From: Dicyema japonicum
Taxonomy: Eukaryota; Dicyemida; Rhombozoa; Dicyemidae
Direction of reading: 5' to 3'
Length of the DNA: 64,000 bases
Assembly (NCBI GenBank): GCA_011109175.1
Contig: RDEW01000023.1
Coordinates: 407,225-471,224, forward strand
The notes under the pieces are model-generated. The model was given only the letters and a program-made list of their open reading frames with translations. It searched no databases and was not told the origin of the DNA. The translations under genes and the position numbers were made by a program. Position 1 is the stretch's first letter, and each line of letters opens with the position of its first letter. Shown here piece after piece: positions 34,546 to 45,031 of the stretch.

Positions 34546-34806
34546 TTATTTTAAAGATTTCTCTGAGACATATTTTAATTCCAGTATAATTTCTGCTGAT
34601 TGTAAATCCATTCCAAGTGGGTACATCTGGGCTAAGCGTTTTCTCAATAATGACAGCATTGCTTCGATAAAAAAAGACGTTCTATGAAAAAAAGTAAGAT
34701 CTCTGAGATGTTTGTCCGTCTTAACTTTCCACCTGAAATCAGAATATTTCCGAACTGATTTTATTAAAAAAACAGATGGAATGGATTTGTCTCTAATAGA
34801 AATCAC
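34546..34806 (-). CDS. Hypothetical ORF, repeated fragment
   Basis: 86 codons with SIRDKSIPSVFLIKSVRKYS, FFHRTSFFIEAMLSLLRKRL and AEIILELKYVSEKSLK. Its last part recurs near 8995-9040, so it is probably from a dispersed repeat, not a single-copy gene. No family recognised. Confidence 0.25.
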   Translation of the reverse strand: MISIRDKSIPSVFLIKSVRKYSDFRWKVKTDKHLRDLTFFHRTSFFIEAMLSLLRKRLAQMYPLGMDLQSAEIILELKYVSEKSLK

Positions 34807-34859
34807 AACGAAAACATCAAAATTCTGGATCTTTGTAGCATTTTTAGAATGAATTCAAA

Positions 34860-35634
34860 ATACCAGAAAAACTTGAAAAGGCTCTTCTATCAAAAAATCT
34901 ATTCTCACAGATTGTTAGTACAAAAGTTCTGAAAGAGCATTAGAACTATAGCTCGAATAAAAAAAGATATAATGCCACTTGTGATTGGCTGGAACATCTT
35001 TTCAAAGACTGAACCTCAAAAGAAAAATGAAGACAATTTTAATTGGATTCTAATTCTCGATATATTTCACTATTTGAGACTGCGGAAATGTGCTCTCAGT
35101 TACCCACTCATTAAAAAATGGTAATCTCCATATTGACCCTTAGGTTTAAAAATTGCACATAAATAACGTTTTAAGACTTTTAGGGATCAAATGGGTGGTT
35201 AGAAAACTTTAAATAAAGACACGAGTTGAAGTTCATACAAGTGACAAAAAATCATGTTCTCGCAATGAATTGATCACTTTGTGTCACTTTTTAATGAAAA
35301 TAATTATCCAATAAGGAAGGATAATATATTTAACTGCAGTGAAACTTTTCTTTTTTTGAAGAAAACTCCGAAAAATAATTTCTCGAAACTATTAGTTGGA
35401 TGTGTAAAATTTTTAATCCGGAATATCACAGATAATGTTATGTACCCATCATCCCAGAATTAATGATTTGGAAAAATCCATTTTAGATATCGACCCGGAT
35501 TCCTTGAAAGAGCTTTACTCGTTTAGAAAAAAATTACAGCGAAACTTGAAAAATAAATATAGATTTAAAAGTGGAACTAAACAATACACCACAATAAAAT
35601 TTATGGATTCCACGAAAGACATTCAACCATGACG
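34860..35634. other. Degraded region with a possible pogo/Tigger tail
   Basis: A + frame at 35435-35632 has SLKELYSFRKKLQRNLKNKY followed by TTIKFM, resembling the end of the pogo/Tigger remnant at 22270-22345 (KKFYEFRMTVMRKIRNGY). The rest shows no recognisable coding. Confidence 0.35.
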
Positions 35635-35770
35635 CATTTGAAAAAACTTTTCGACAACCTAAATACTCAAAATCCACATGAAAGAACCCTACTGTCCTCA
35701 GTTGATATTGAGAAGGCTTTCGATTCAGTTTTCCGGAACGCCATCGAGATTTCCTCAGAATGACATAAAT
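35635..35770 (+). pseudogene. LINE-B RT scrap
   Basis: Reads HERTLLSSVDIEKAFDSVFR, the motif equivalent to KRTILVSIDINKAFDTVSR of LINE-B at 60077. Only about 45 codons survive. Confidence 0.5.
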
Positions 35771-36010
35771 TTTAATTCCCTTTGACCGAAAGTCAGATTA
35801 TATCTGGAAGCCTACCCAAGATACAGGAGAAACCTTCCTCTTTTTGGATATTAATCTAGGTGGAAGAGGTTGACATCCAAAATTGTTTTTTTTTGTTGTA
35901 AAACGGAGCTATAAGTAAAACCTTGAAGGGTTTTAATGACATAATTATAACCATCTAAATAGTCTTATTATTTGACCTGATTAAATTAAATATATTGAAC
36001 CAGTAATTAC

Positions 36011-38033
36011 GTTGATGTGAAGAAGGCCTTTGATTCTGTTAACCATGAATTTTTATTTCATGTATTGGACTGTTCAGGAATACCCCGTTTGATTGTTAAC
36101 TTTGTAAAGACCATAGTCAAGAAGTGGACTGTAAATCTCCACTTAGATGGAAGAAGAATTGGTTCTGTAAAACTGGGACGTGGAATTCTGCAAGGAGATT
36201 CATTATCCCCTCAACTATTTGTTATGGTAATGGAACCCTTGAGCAGGACCCTTAACTTTATGTTCCCAAGACTCCAAATTAATCAGGAGGATCCTAATAC
36301 ACTGACTTATTCTACAAATCATTTGTTATTCATTGATGACCTAAAGATATTTGGGCTAAAAGAAGATACTGTTATTAAAATGATGAAGTTGTTCGCGATT
36401 TCTTTTATGTTGCCGGCTTGGAGATGAATTCGGAAAAGTCACTTTCTAATGTTAAATCGTTATCATGTTGTGAGACTCTGGAAGGAGTCAGTGGATATCG
36501 ATATTTGGGTGTTTTTGAAGATGAGGGAAGTAATGTTCTTAAAAGCAAAGTTATGGAGTCCATACTTGAAAATGTTAAGAAGAGAATAACCATGCTTTCA
36601 AAAACAAAGTTAAATTCTGTGAACTTATTTCGCGCAAAAAATGAATACGCAATGTCCCTATATAACTATTATATAGAATTAATTAATATTGAACCTACGA
36701 ATTTGATGATATTGACCAACAAATACGGCAACTGCTTACGTCACTCAAGTTGCACCTCAAACCTGCAAATAAAGAGAGGCTGTATTTGGACAGGAAGACT
36801 TTTGGAAGAGGACTTACCTCGATTTCATTAAAGAGCGAATTAATTCTTTTCCAGTTCCTTAAAAGTTTGGAAAAACAGTCGACTGTGTGTTTGCGAAGGT
36901 CGGGGATTCTGCGAGTAATAAAAACAAAAAAATAGCACTTGGCTACAATCGCAGGATTTCTTGCCTCTAAATATGCAATTGCCGACAGGGAAAAGCATGG
37001 ATATTAAGTCCCTCAAGGACACTCAGAAAAAATATTTATTAAATAAAATTTATTGCAGAACACTACACTCAATTATGTTCAAATGTATTGATGAAACAAA
37101 TGTCGACCTATATACTTCCTCAGAATGGTTATCCAAAGGAAATAACGGCCCACGGAGCGAAGCATTGTACTGTCTTTTGCAAGATAGGAATTTGTTTTTT
37201 GCACACACGGGGTCATTATGCAACCATTGTAAAAAAAGCAAGAAAACTGTTGATCATTTGGCCACTCAGTGTGGAAAAATGCTAAATAGTGATTATCTCC
37301 GAAGACATAATGAAGTGGTAAAGTGCATCCATCTTCATCTTTGTCGAATTTATGGAATCAAAAGAAGCAGGAAATTGAAAGGACATTCGGTTCAGTCAAT
37401 ATTGACGAATCAAAATGTCGAAATTAGAGTTGACACGTCGATTTGACAGAAACAAAAGCCAATACAATAAACCTGATATTTTTGTGTATGCCAAAACAAA
37501 GAAGGAAGTAACTTTAATCGAAGTGAGCATTACCTCACAATACCGACTAAAGCAAGTTGAAGTTGAGAAACTTCACAAATATGACTTGCTAGCAAATGAA
37601 CTGTCGCTGCTCTATGAATGCCAAGTGAAGATTATTCCAATGGTTTTGACATGGGATAGAGTTGTCTCAAAATGCTTCAAGAATCATATGGATGAATAAT
37701 CTATTGAAGAATCAACGAGGACTTACATCCAATCGGTTGTGCTGAAGAGAACGCTCGAAAGTATGCTCATTGAACATAAGCATGGGATGAGGGTATACGA
37801 TGAAGAGTACGCCTCTGCTACCTCCCAACTTGTGGAACTGGCATGCCGTGAGACAGCCCATGGACTCTAACGGAAGATATTTTGACTGAATCTGATGTGG
37901 AGATGCGGAGTAACAGGGAGGTTATGGCACAGTCTTCTTCTAAGAGAAGCAGAGGAATTACCAACAATCTGGATCAAAATACGCTTAATTAGTTAATTTA
38001 CTCGTTATTATTATTATTAAAAACCAAAATTTA
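36011..38033 (+). mobile_element. R4-like element, diverged subfamily, 17 bp target duplication
   Basis: Flanked by ATTGAACCAGTAATTAC at 35994-36010 and 38034-38050. It begins in the RT (KKAFDSVNHEFLFHVL) and keeps GRGILQGDSLSP (intact here), FIDD (36329-36340), GYRYLGVF, a zinc motif (CNHCKKSKKTVDHLATQC) and the nuclease KPDIFVYAKT...LIEVSI (about 37470-37545). It is clearly diverged from the 16226-19683 copy but shares the whole order. Three or four frameshifts; 5'-truncated; 3' end with (TTA)n near 38015. A strong example of target-primed insertion. Confidence 0.85.
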
Positions 38034-38052
38034 ATTGAACCAGTAATTACCG

Positions 38053-38286
38053 TCATAACCAGAATAAAAAATTCAGAGTATCCCGGCTTCTCTCATCAGT
38101 TTTCGCATGCTCGGACTTGAAGGAAGTGCCGTCCAGGGGGAACTCCTCTAGATGGCAGTTGACTAATGGTTCTTTTCGATATAATTTAGGATCATATCTG
38201 GCGCCACCAGAGATGGTGTTGGAACCAAATGGGAAAAGGAAGAACAGAAAAAACAAACAAAAAATCTTCAATTCAAGTAGCCACAT
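38053..38286 (-). CDS. Short ORF with signal peptide, flanked by R4-like insertion
   Basis: Begins MWLLELKIFCLFFLFFLFPF, a strong signal peptide or anchor, then GSNTISGGARYDPKLYRKEP and LVNCHLEEFPLDGTSFK. It ends three bases before the target duplication of the R4-like element. In the minus orientation the duplication starts GTAATTAC and the far side ends TTTAATCAG, so the element may sit inside a short intron and the gene may continue at 35993 and below. Family not recognised. Likely a secreted or membrane protein, probably an N-terminal exon. Confidence 0.4.
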   Translation of the reverse strand: MWLLELKIFCLFFLFFLFPFGSNTISGGARYDPKLYRKEPLVNCHLEEFPLDGTSFKSEHAKTDERSRDTLNFLFWL

Positions 38287-38426
38287 AGCACCACATAAAA
38301 GTTGGTGCCAATTTATACTGTTATCGTGATTAATTTCCAGTTACGAATGATATTTGCATATTTTTAATTCAAATCCTCGACTAAAAGATCAAAATATATT
38401 ATTTTTAATTAATAGTCAACAGCTAA

Positions 38427-38813
38427 CTAATGATTAAGATCATAAGCATGTGTAAATCTCGGAGGAAGTGGAAGAGTAGATAACCGCGGGAATATAATTT
38501 TACTCAAATCTATATGTATTTCAATACAAACCTGTTTTTGCATCTCCGTTAGGTAGATGTATTTTAGCGATATCATTTGGTGGACCATTAGTAGGAAGAG
38601 ACGGTACTTTAGGCGGTTGACTTTTTGGACATTCTAGTAAACTTTAGTATATTTAAAACGTATTGTAGGTGGATTCATTGGTGGAGGTATAATTTTAGGC
38701 GTGTTAGGTGGAGGTGGACGTTGTCGATTATTACTTGTTGGTATAGGAGGTTGAGGACGAGAAAATCTTGGTGGTAGTGGTGGCATCGATGACGGTTTTG
38801 ACTGAGGTGCCAT
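38427..38813 (-). CDS. Small proline-rich protein, three exons with 26 and 22 nt introns
   Basis: Start at 38813-38811, stop at 38429-38427. Exons 38660-38813, 38532-38633 and 38427-38509 join in frame over introns 38634-38659 (26 nt) and 38510-38531 (22 nt), both GT-AG, giving 112 residues. The N-terminal half is Pro/Ser/Asn-rich (PPLPPRFSRPQPPIP, RPPPPNTPK, IIPPPMNPP); then SQPPKVPSLPTNGPP and the C-terminus IFPRLSTLPLPPRF. The PPLPP and PPPP runs are typical SH3/WW or EVH1 ligands, so it may be a cytoskeletal or signalling adaptor; function is unknown. No signal peptide or membrane segment. The in-frame splicing of two mini-introns is the main evidence that the gene is real. Confidence 0.6.
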
Positions 38814-38946
38814 GTTTAATAATTGCTAGCTAGCGAAAATTGCTTATAATGTATTCCGTAAATTAATTCTATTAATCGTGCATATGTTTATAATTCTATT
38901 ATTTTTGATAAAACATTTACATTGATATAAATCTTCAATTATAAAA

Positions 38947-39081
38947 ATGAATTTTTTCGGTCTCTTTGTGGATTTGTTTATTTTATATAGGATTTATTGT
39001 CGGATCAAATATGGAAGAACCAAACCTTTGAAGGATTTATTGTCGACACTAGGACGTCGTTGTTCTACTGATGCGACCTAA
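38947..39081 (+). CDS. Small ORF, 44 codons, divergent to proline-rich gene
   Basis: MNFFGLFVDLFILYRI then a basic segment (CRIKYGRTKPLKDLLSTLG) and stop. A hydrophobic start plus basic tail would fit a tiny membrane or mitochondrial protein, but the length gives little support. It shares the ~130 bp divergent spacer with the gene starting at 38813. Confidence 0.2.
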   Translation: MNFFGLFVDLFILYRIYCRIKYGRTKPLKDLLSTLGRRCSTDAT

Positions 39082-39304
39082 AGAGAAGAAAGTCTTCACT
39101 TTATGATCTAACGGTGATTGAGATTTTATGCTCTTTGGCATGGGTTGTTGGTCGAGTGCCTCGACTCGAAATTCTTTAATACAAAATTAACACGGAGCCC
39201 TAGGTGTAGTAACTTCATCAATGTCAATCACAGTCAAAAATAAAAATCAATTTTTTTCAAGGAGATAAAAACTAATTATAGTTAACTATTGACGAAGAAG
39301 TACA

Positions 39305-39750
39305 GAACAATTCCCAAGGCATAACGGAATTGTTAAGCGAGCCCTGGAGTCTGGCGAATATCCCTCCATACTTGAACGTGTTGGCCTCGACAGAGGAGAC
39401 GGAAAACGGCCGGACGAAATTACAATCTATCCATTCGAAAAGGGGAAGCCATTGGTATGGGATGCTACGTGCATCGACCCCCTTTGTCCAGAGCACACTG
39501 TATACCGCGGAAAAGTAATGAAAGCAAAGGTAAAAAAATACGAAACGCTGACGATCGGTTCACGTATTGAAACAACAGGAGGAATAAGAGGGAAATCGCA
39601 TCGTTTCCTAAAGAAATTGAGATGCGTAGCTACACTAATGAACCACGACGCACGTGAGACTCGGTGGCTTCTCCAGTTGATCTCTGTTGCAATCGTGAGA
39701 GGAAACATGTCGACGGGAATCATTTTTGATTGGTTTTTGTGTTTTTGATA
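39305..39750 (+). pseudogene. Element C terminal domain (best copy)
   Basis: Reads RHNGIVKRALESGEYPSILE, VGLDRGDGKRPDEITIYPFE and KGKPLVWDATCIDPL, then SRIETTGGIRGKSHRFLKKL and RETRWLLQLISVAIVRGN. This is the C-terminal module of element C; it keeps the Trp that is a stop at 483-665. KRPD plus WDAT spaced about 20 residues apart may be a degenerate PD-(D/E)XK core. Frame from 39452 is open to 39748. Confidence 0.55.
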
Positions 39751-39839
39751 AATTATAAATGAAACCCGTTAACTATTTTTAAACCGTTTTACAGAATGGA
39801 CTTTCGTCACTGAACCTTTACTATTTTTGGAAAATTTTG

Positions 39840-40142
39840 CTATGATAGTGACAGGATCTTTGTAGGGGTGTTCAAACTTTTGTAGGCGCAGAGAGGGATT
39901 AGTCCCATAATATTTCTGAATACGAACTTTAATAAGAAATTGAATACAATATTTCCAATGTTTAATTCATATTTTGATCGATGCACTCCTATCTTCCAAT
40001 TTATTCTTTTATAATAAGGAATATTCGAATCGACCCTCGGAAAATTAAATTTAAAATCATCTTTTGTAAAATTAAAAACAAAAAAACCTTTACTAAATGT
40101 TTCGGGGTTGTCTTGACTGTCTGGAGAGATTAAAGATATCAT
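39840..40142 (-). CDS. Hypothetical ORF
   Basis: 100 codons with DSQDNPETFSKGFFVFNFTK and FPRVDSNIPYYKRINWKIGV. Not recognised; no signal peptide. It could be an exon of an unidentified gene or transposon debris between element C and LINE-B. Confidence 0.2.
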   Translation of the reverse strand: MISLISPDSQDNPETFSKGFFVFNFTKDDFKFNFPRVDSNIPYYKRINWKIGVHRSKYELNIGNIVFNFLLKFVFRNIMGLIPLCAYKSLNTPTKILSLS

Positions 40143-40254
40143 TCACTAATGACTTTACAGTTTAATCAATAATGTTGGGGATGTCATAGTGCCTGGAGGT
40201 TGGCAACCATCTCAAAACGAAGAGTAACTCCGGTCTAAAAATAATTCTTTTCAG

Positions 40255-41835
40255 CAAGAAGAATGGCACATCTGAATCAAAGATATTCAACCTCTCAATT
40301 TGAGACCATAACAAAGAATCCTACGAGGAAAGAGCACTCCTCAGAGAACTCTCATCACAAAAACATTCTATGGATGAATCCGCTAATAAAATTATCAATG
40401 CGATCATTCAAAAGGCTGGACAATGTATTTATTCCTCTCTCATCATATACGAATTTTTTATCTACCCTCAACTCTCGCACACCTACATTCATAAAACGAA
40501 CAAACTTTGTGAAACGATGCCATCCGATGGATTTGAAGACTTTAAAAACCATCAGAGAACTCAATAAAAACATCAGTCTGAGCATAAGAGAAACAGGATC
40601 AGATATGACAACATTTGTTCAACTGTCTCAACAGAAAAAGTTCATCCCGTCAATTCTGAAAAACTCTAAAACAGATTAAATCAGGGTTGGAAGATGCAAA
40701 CGCCACCGGGAAGCTTTCTCCAGAATACACGGTTCATATACATTCTAGCATGTTTATGAAACATTACGTTGCGATTAGTTTCAAAGCATTTTTGAGACAC
40801 GTGGAAATCAAGGTGCACATAAACCGAAGATGGAACCGTATCAAAAACTATTTTCAGATAAACAGGTCTCAGATGTTATCATCGAATTAAAGAGCTCACA
40901 TACCTACAGCCCTGACAAATTATCTTCAATTTATCTAAAACACTACGCCGCTATGCAATTGGCTACCTAACGCAAAGAAAACTTTAACCTGTCTTTAAAC
41001 TGCAATATTATCCCCAAGATATAAAAACAATAACGATAACAAGCATTTATTGCTGACTGCTTTAATGCCACTCCACCTCACATGCGTACAACGACGGTCT
41101 CAATTGACATTAACAAAGCATTCGATACAGTTCCAAGAAAACTTCTCACTGGGAAGATTTTTTGCTTCAAATTACATCCAAACTTGAAGCTGTGGTTGGC
41201 CAACTTTTTTTTGAAGACGTGGAAGAGTTATCTGTGGGCATCTCATATCAAAATTACGATTACTACCAAGCGAAATGCCTGTGGGCTCTCCGATCTCTCC
41301 GAATCTTTTTAACCTATTCCTTACGACTTACCAACTTACAGGGACAACAGGCTGTTGAATTTCAACTTCCATGTGAAGCAAATCTTCATCAAAGGCCTCC
41401 AAAAGATGAACGTTGTGCGTGCACTTGCTCAGAGGACCCCTTTAAATTTGGATGACTCTATTGAAACACTCTACCAGCAAACCATCGCCCCGACTGGAGC
41501 ATTACTCTGATGCGTGGAGATTTGCGCTATCGGCGACTACGCTTCACATATTCATCTCAATTTACCGAACAACAATTCGTATGTTGGAAACTCATACTAG
41601 ATCATCAGTCATTCCCTTACTCACGGAAGCTACGACACGTAGTTGTGGATCCGTGAGGACGACGGAAACCCGCTTCGCCTTTCTATATTCAAGTAAAAAG
41701 AAATTCGATTATTACAAAAATTCCCATTTCCATCGGATTATTATGAGAAAGCTTTTTCGTACGGTAGTGATGACAATGGAAAACCATAGAAGTTGTGTTG
41801 CAGTTGATTGCTGTAAAATTTTAATGCTCTGACGA
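40255..41835 (+). mobile_element. LINE-B copy 3 (linker, RT, C-terminus; decayed)
   Basis: Colinear with 59240-61050 of the good copy: DLKTLKTIRELNKNISLSIR (linker), SPEYTVHIHSSMFMKHYVAI, VSIDINKAFDTVPRKLL (about 41097), LKLWLANFF, then DSIETLYQQTIAPTGALL and MLETHTRSSVIPLLTEA near the end. The YADD region is deleted or shifted. No intact frame. Confidence 0.7.
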
Positions 41836-41840
41836 ACAAC

Positions 41841-42176
41841 TAATAATAATAATAATAACAGCTTTTTCACGAGAGCCATAATATTTATAGCTCCGCATAA
41901 GCAGGACACACACTTTATTTAAGTAAAGAACAGTTAATTTTGACTAATCGTAGAACCAAGGAATGATCTTCACTTCTTTTTTTCTTTTTTTGTGTGTGGG
42001 TCCTTTCTAGACAATCCAGTTCCGCAATGAGTATCCACTGATGACGGCGTCACTCGTCAAACCTTTTTACCATCGTAGATGCGTGGAACCTTCTACCAGG
42101 TGAACAGCAGCGAGAATCGAACCCGTAACCTAAGTCACTTTAGCATGACACCTAACCACTATTCCACCCGGCTGAG
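41841..42176 (-). mobile_element. SINE, full length, tRNA-derived head and LINE-A-like tail
   Basis: In the minus orientation it starts with a tRNA-like head: A box TGGAATAGTGGTTAGG (42166-42151) and B box GGTTCGATTCTC (42123-42112), an internal RNA polymerase III promoter. The body holds GAAGGTTCCACGCATC, GACGCCGTCATCAG and an A-rich block. The 3' end, GCTATAAATATTATGG and CTCTCGTGAAAAAGC followed by (ATT)n (41858-41841), resembles the LINE-A 3' end at 25905. About 335 bp; the best reference copy of the five in this window. Confidence 0.85.
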
Positions 42177-42352
42177 GAAGTGATATTGTTCGAAAAAATA
42201 AATTCTGTTTTAATAGGATATAGAACGGGATATTTTATATTTCCCGAAATTACGTCAGTATTCAGAAAAAAATAATTAAGTTTTAAATAAAACTTATTTT
42301 AAAAATGCTCTCTCGTATATGAGAGAATATTTTAAAGATTGGTTTAAAATTA

Positions 42353-42660
42353 ATGTTTAAATATAGGTTTCAGGATTTTAGAAAAGAAAAGGCAACTCTA
42401 TCGTTCGTTATAAATCCTCTATGTGGTAAAGTGAGCACTTTGAATTTATTGCCATTTGAAATTAACGCAGCTGAGTTCGAAATGCAACTATTGGACTTGA
42501 CATGTAAAGATTTATGGGCGTCAGAATTTATTCGTTTTTCTGAAAAACTTGAAAATCTGAACCAGATGCCAATGTTTTCTTCATGACTTTCAGATCGTTT
42601 TGTAAAACGACCGGGAGGGATGTTCTCCAAAAAGTCTCCAACGAGAGTTAATGATCTCAA
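42353..42660 (+). pseudogene. hAT-type transposase C-terminal remnant
   Basis: RFQDFRKEKATLSFVINPLC, FEINAAEFEMQLLDLTC and FIRFSEKLENLN match the conserved end of ZBED/GTF2IRD2-like hAT proteins (pattern RF.DF.......F..NPF and E.QLELIDLQ). It complements the part found at 24995-25890, but lies on the other strand 17 kb away, so it is a separate copy. Confidence 0.5.
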
Positions 42661-42663
42661 GAC

Positions 42664-42985
42664 TTAATGGTGTATAGTCACACTTATTGTACAGTCCTTT
42701 CCGCAGATCTTGGATAACCAGGACATTCCAGTTATGTTTCTTAGATGATTCTTGTGAAACGAGTATTGCCTCTCCAATTCCTCTTTTGAGGTGCCCCAGG
42801 TCCCAGAGTTGTATAGGAGGATTGGTTTGATAAAGTTGTCATATAACATTATCCTTTGTTTTATGTTATTCCTTTTTCTGTTTTAGTCATAGGTTTTTCA
42901 ACCTATGTAATGCCGCGTTTGCCATAGCATTTTTCCGTATGATATCTTCACTATCTCCTAATAGGAAGCCAAGCTTCTTTGTGTT
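42664..42985 (-). mobile_element. LINE-A copy 7 (RT thumb fragment)
   Basis: Minus strand: NTKKLGFLLGDSEDIIRKNA (about 42970), LYDNFIKPILLYNSGTWGTS (42849), LRNITGMSWLSKI. It directly abuts a LINE-B fragment at about 42985, making a chimeric junction in which two families run in the same direction. Confidence 0.65.
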
Positions 42986-44860
42986 TCTCCATTTCTTTTC
43001 GAGTGAGGGACGCAATTTGGTAGAGGACGGGACCTCGATCTTGCATGGCCAATACAGACACGTCTTCTTCTTCCGGAAAGAAATTTGGCTATCCATCTTT
43101 TCAAAACCGGATGAATGGTGGTGTCAAAAACCATTTTTGTGAGTAATGTTTTCGGGACAGAATCGAACGCCTTCTGGATGTCCAGAGAGAACAATATTGT
43201 CGTAGATGGCGTTTTGGTTCGTTGAACTCTTCTGATATAAATTCAGACAGTTAAGTCAAATGAGTCGTAGTTGAGCGCTCACATTTGAAACAATGTTGAA
43301 AGGGCAGTCGGGCAAATGAAGTTTAATTTTCCAGAGTACGAGTTTCTCTATTAGGCGCGATAATGCGCACGTAAATGAAATTGGACGGTAGGAAGAGTTA
43401 AGGTTTTCCTGGTTTGAGGGCATTATAAGTGAGTTCTTCCATTTGTATTGGAATACGTTTTTGTTAGAAGACAAATTAAAAATTAACGTAATCGAATTGA
43501 TTGCAACATTACCAAAGTGTTTTAGCAAAATTCCCGTAGTATCGTCAGGACCACACGTATAAAATCTCTTCATCGATCTTATAGCCTGTGTAACCTCGGC
43601 ATGCGTAAATAAATCGATCCACGACGTTGGTTTAGGAATTAAATTCCGAAGGTGACAAGAATGAGTTTTCGAGAAGTCCTTGTGATTTGTGTCCAATAGA
43701 TGATAATAGGGGGTTCCACACCCTATCTTTCTTTTCTCTGATGAGTTTTTTAATTCTCTGATTTAAGCATTTTATATTTCTTAAATCAGAAGAGGTTTGC
43801 TTACGATTCATCTTCAGGGAGTTTCTTTGTTTGACGAGGAGGGGAGTCTCAGAGTCCAGAGTAGGCTTGTAGGATTTATAAACTGCACGTGGTACAAAAC
43901 AACTTTTCAGCTAAAAGCTTGAAATTCGCCCAGTCAGCTTTCTTGTAGACCTTGAAATTTGCTTTCTTTAATTCGACGTGAGTTATTAAATCGGCTCAGT
44001 TTTAATATAATCGGATTATGATAACTATGAAATCGTAGAAATCTTCGGGGCAATCCTAGAGGAAGCAAAGGATATGTCGGGGGAGGTTGGGTTGTCACTT
44101 CTTCGGACTGGTGTCTTTGTGAAGATGTTCGGGTGATTTAGAAATCACCATTTTTTCGAAAGAGTAGATAATTAAACTCCCATCTTTAGTCTGCCGACTG
44201 GGTACTGAACCATTGGGGATGTTTGGCGTTGAAATCCCTACATAGCAACACATTTCGAATTTCTTGTAGTTTGTCGAGCTTCGGAACATAGTTATTAGGG
44301 CAGGATCCCGACGGTGGAATGTAAATGTTGATTAGAATAAGATGTTCTGACTTATTAATAAAATCAATATAAATTTGTTCCGCGGTCCTGTCGTGTAGAA
44401 TTAAATCACACAATTGCGACCTCACATCGTGGAAGGATAAACCGTTTTTAATAATGGTAAGCCGCCACCACGTCCAATACGGTCTTTTCTGATAGAGATG
44501 TATCCAGGGAAAAGTGGGGTTGTACTCTTTATAGAAAGTTTTGACTCCTGGATAAGGCAAATGTCAATCTTGTGATTCGATAATAGACATCGTAACTCCA
44601 GAATCTTTGTTTCTATACTGTTAGCATTGGGTTGCATAATAACAAGGGGTTATGGTCCATGGTTTTGTTCAATATCTCCAGGAGGCAGTAGAATCCAGGA
44701 AAACAAACAACATCTCGGTTTTCCAGTTGAGATATACAATCTAGGCATACGAGGAGTCTTCTTGGGGAAGAGAAAATGGTTCTTTTTGGTGAAATTCGAC
44801 ACTGACCGCCACCATAAAAGGTGAATCACATGACTCCACGCTAACATAATTTATCCAAGA
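42985..44860 (-). mobile_element. LINE-B copy 4 (decayed 2A motif, endonuclease, RT part)
   Basis: Minus strand: a 2A-like relic LLPPGDIEQNHGP (44682-44653) followed directly by a stop; endonuclease motifs ETKILELRCLLSNHKIDICL, IQESKLS and GYISIRKDRIGRGGGL; then FTHAEVTQAIRSM, TCGPDDTTGILLKHFGNVAI, YRPISFTCALSRLIEKLVL, and LDIQKAFDSVPKTLLTK with AKFLSGRRRRV. Gene order as in the copy at 58140. The first Pro of NPGP is His, which should abolish skipping. Ends at the junction with LINE-A. Confidence 0.7.
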
Positions 44861-45031
44861 ATCTGTTTCTAGTGAGAAATAAAATCATGTCAATTATGTC
44901 GACGGGAATCAATAGTTAGAATTAATGAATGCTCTTTATTAAAATAAAATATATATAACCAAATTTAATTAGTCATCAAATAAATTGAGTGCAATTCAAA
45001 TTTTAAATATCTAAGCAACGTAGAGTAAATA

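Noticed and set aside
42112-42166. True tRNA gene on the minus strand
   Set aside because: A and B boxes are present but the acceptor stem does not pair and the sequence continues into a repeated body; it is a SINE head.
42301-42335. Short palindrome CTCTCGTATATGAGAG as a regulatory hairpin
   Set aside because: Only 5 bp arms in AT-rich DNA; no context supports a role.
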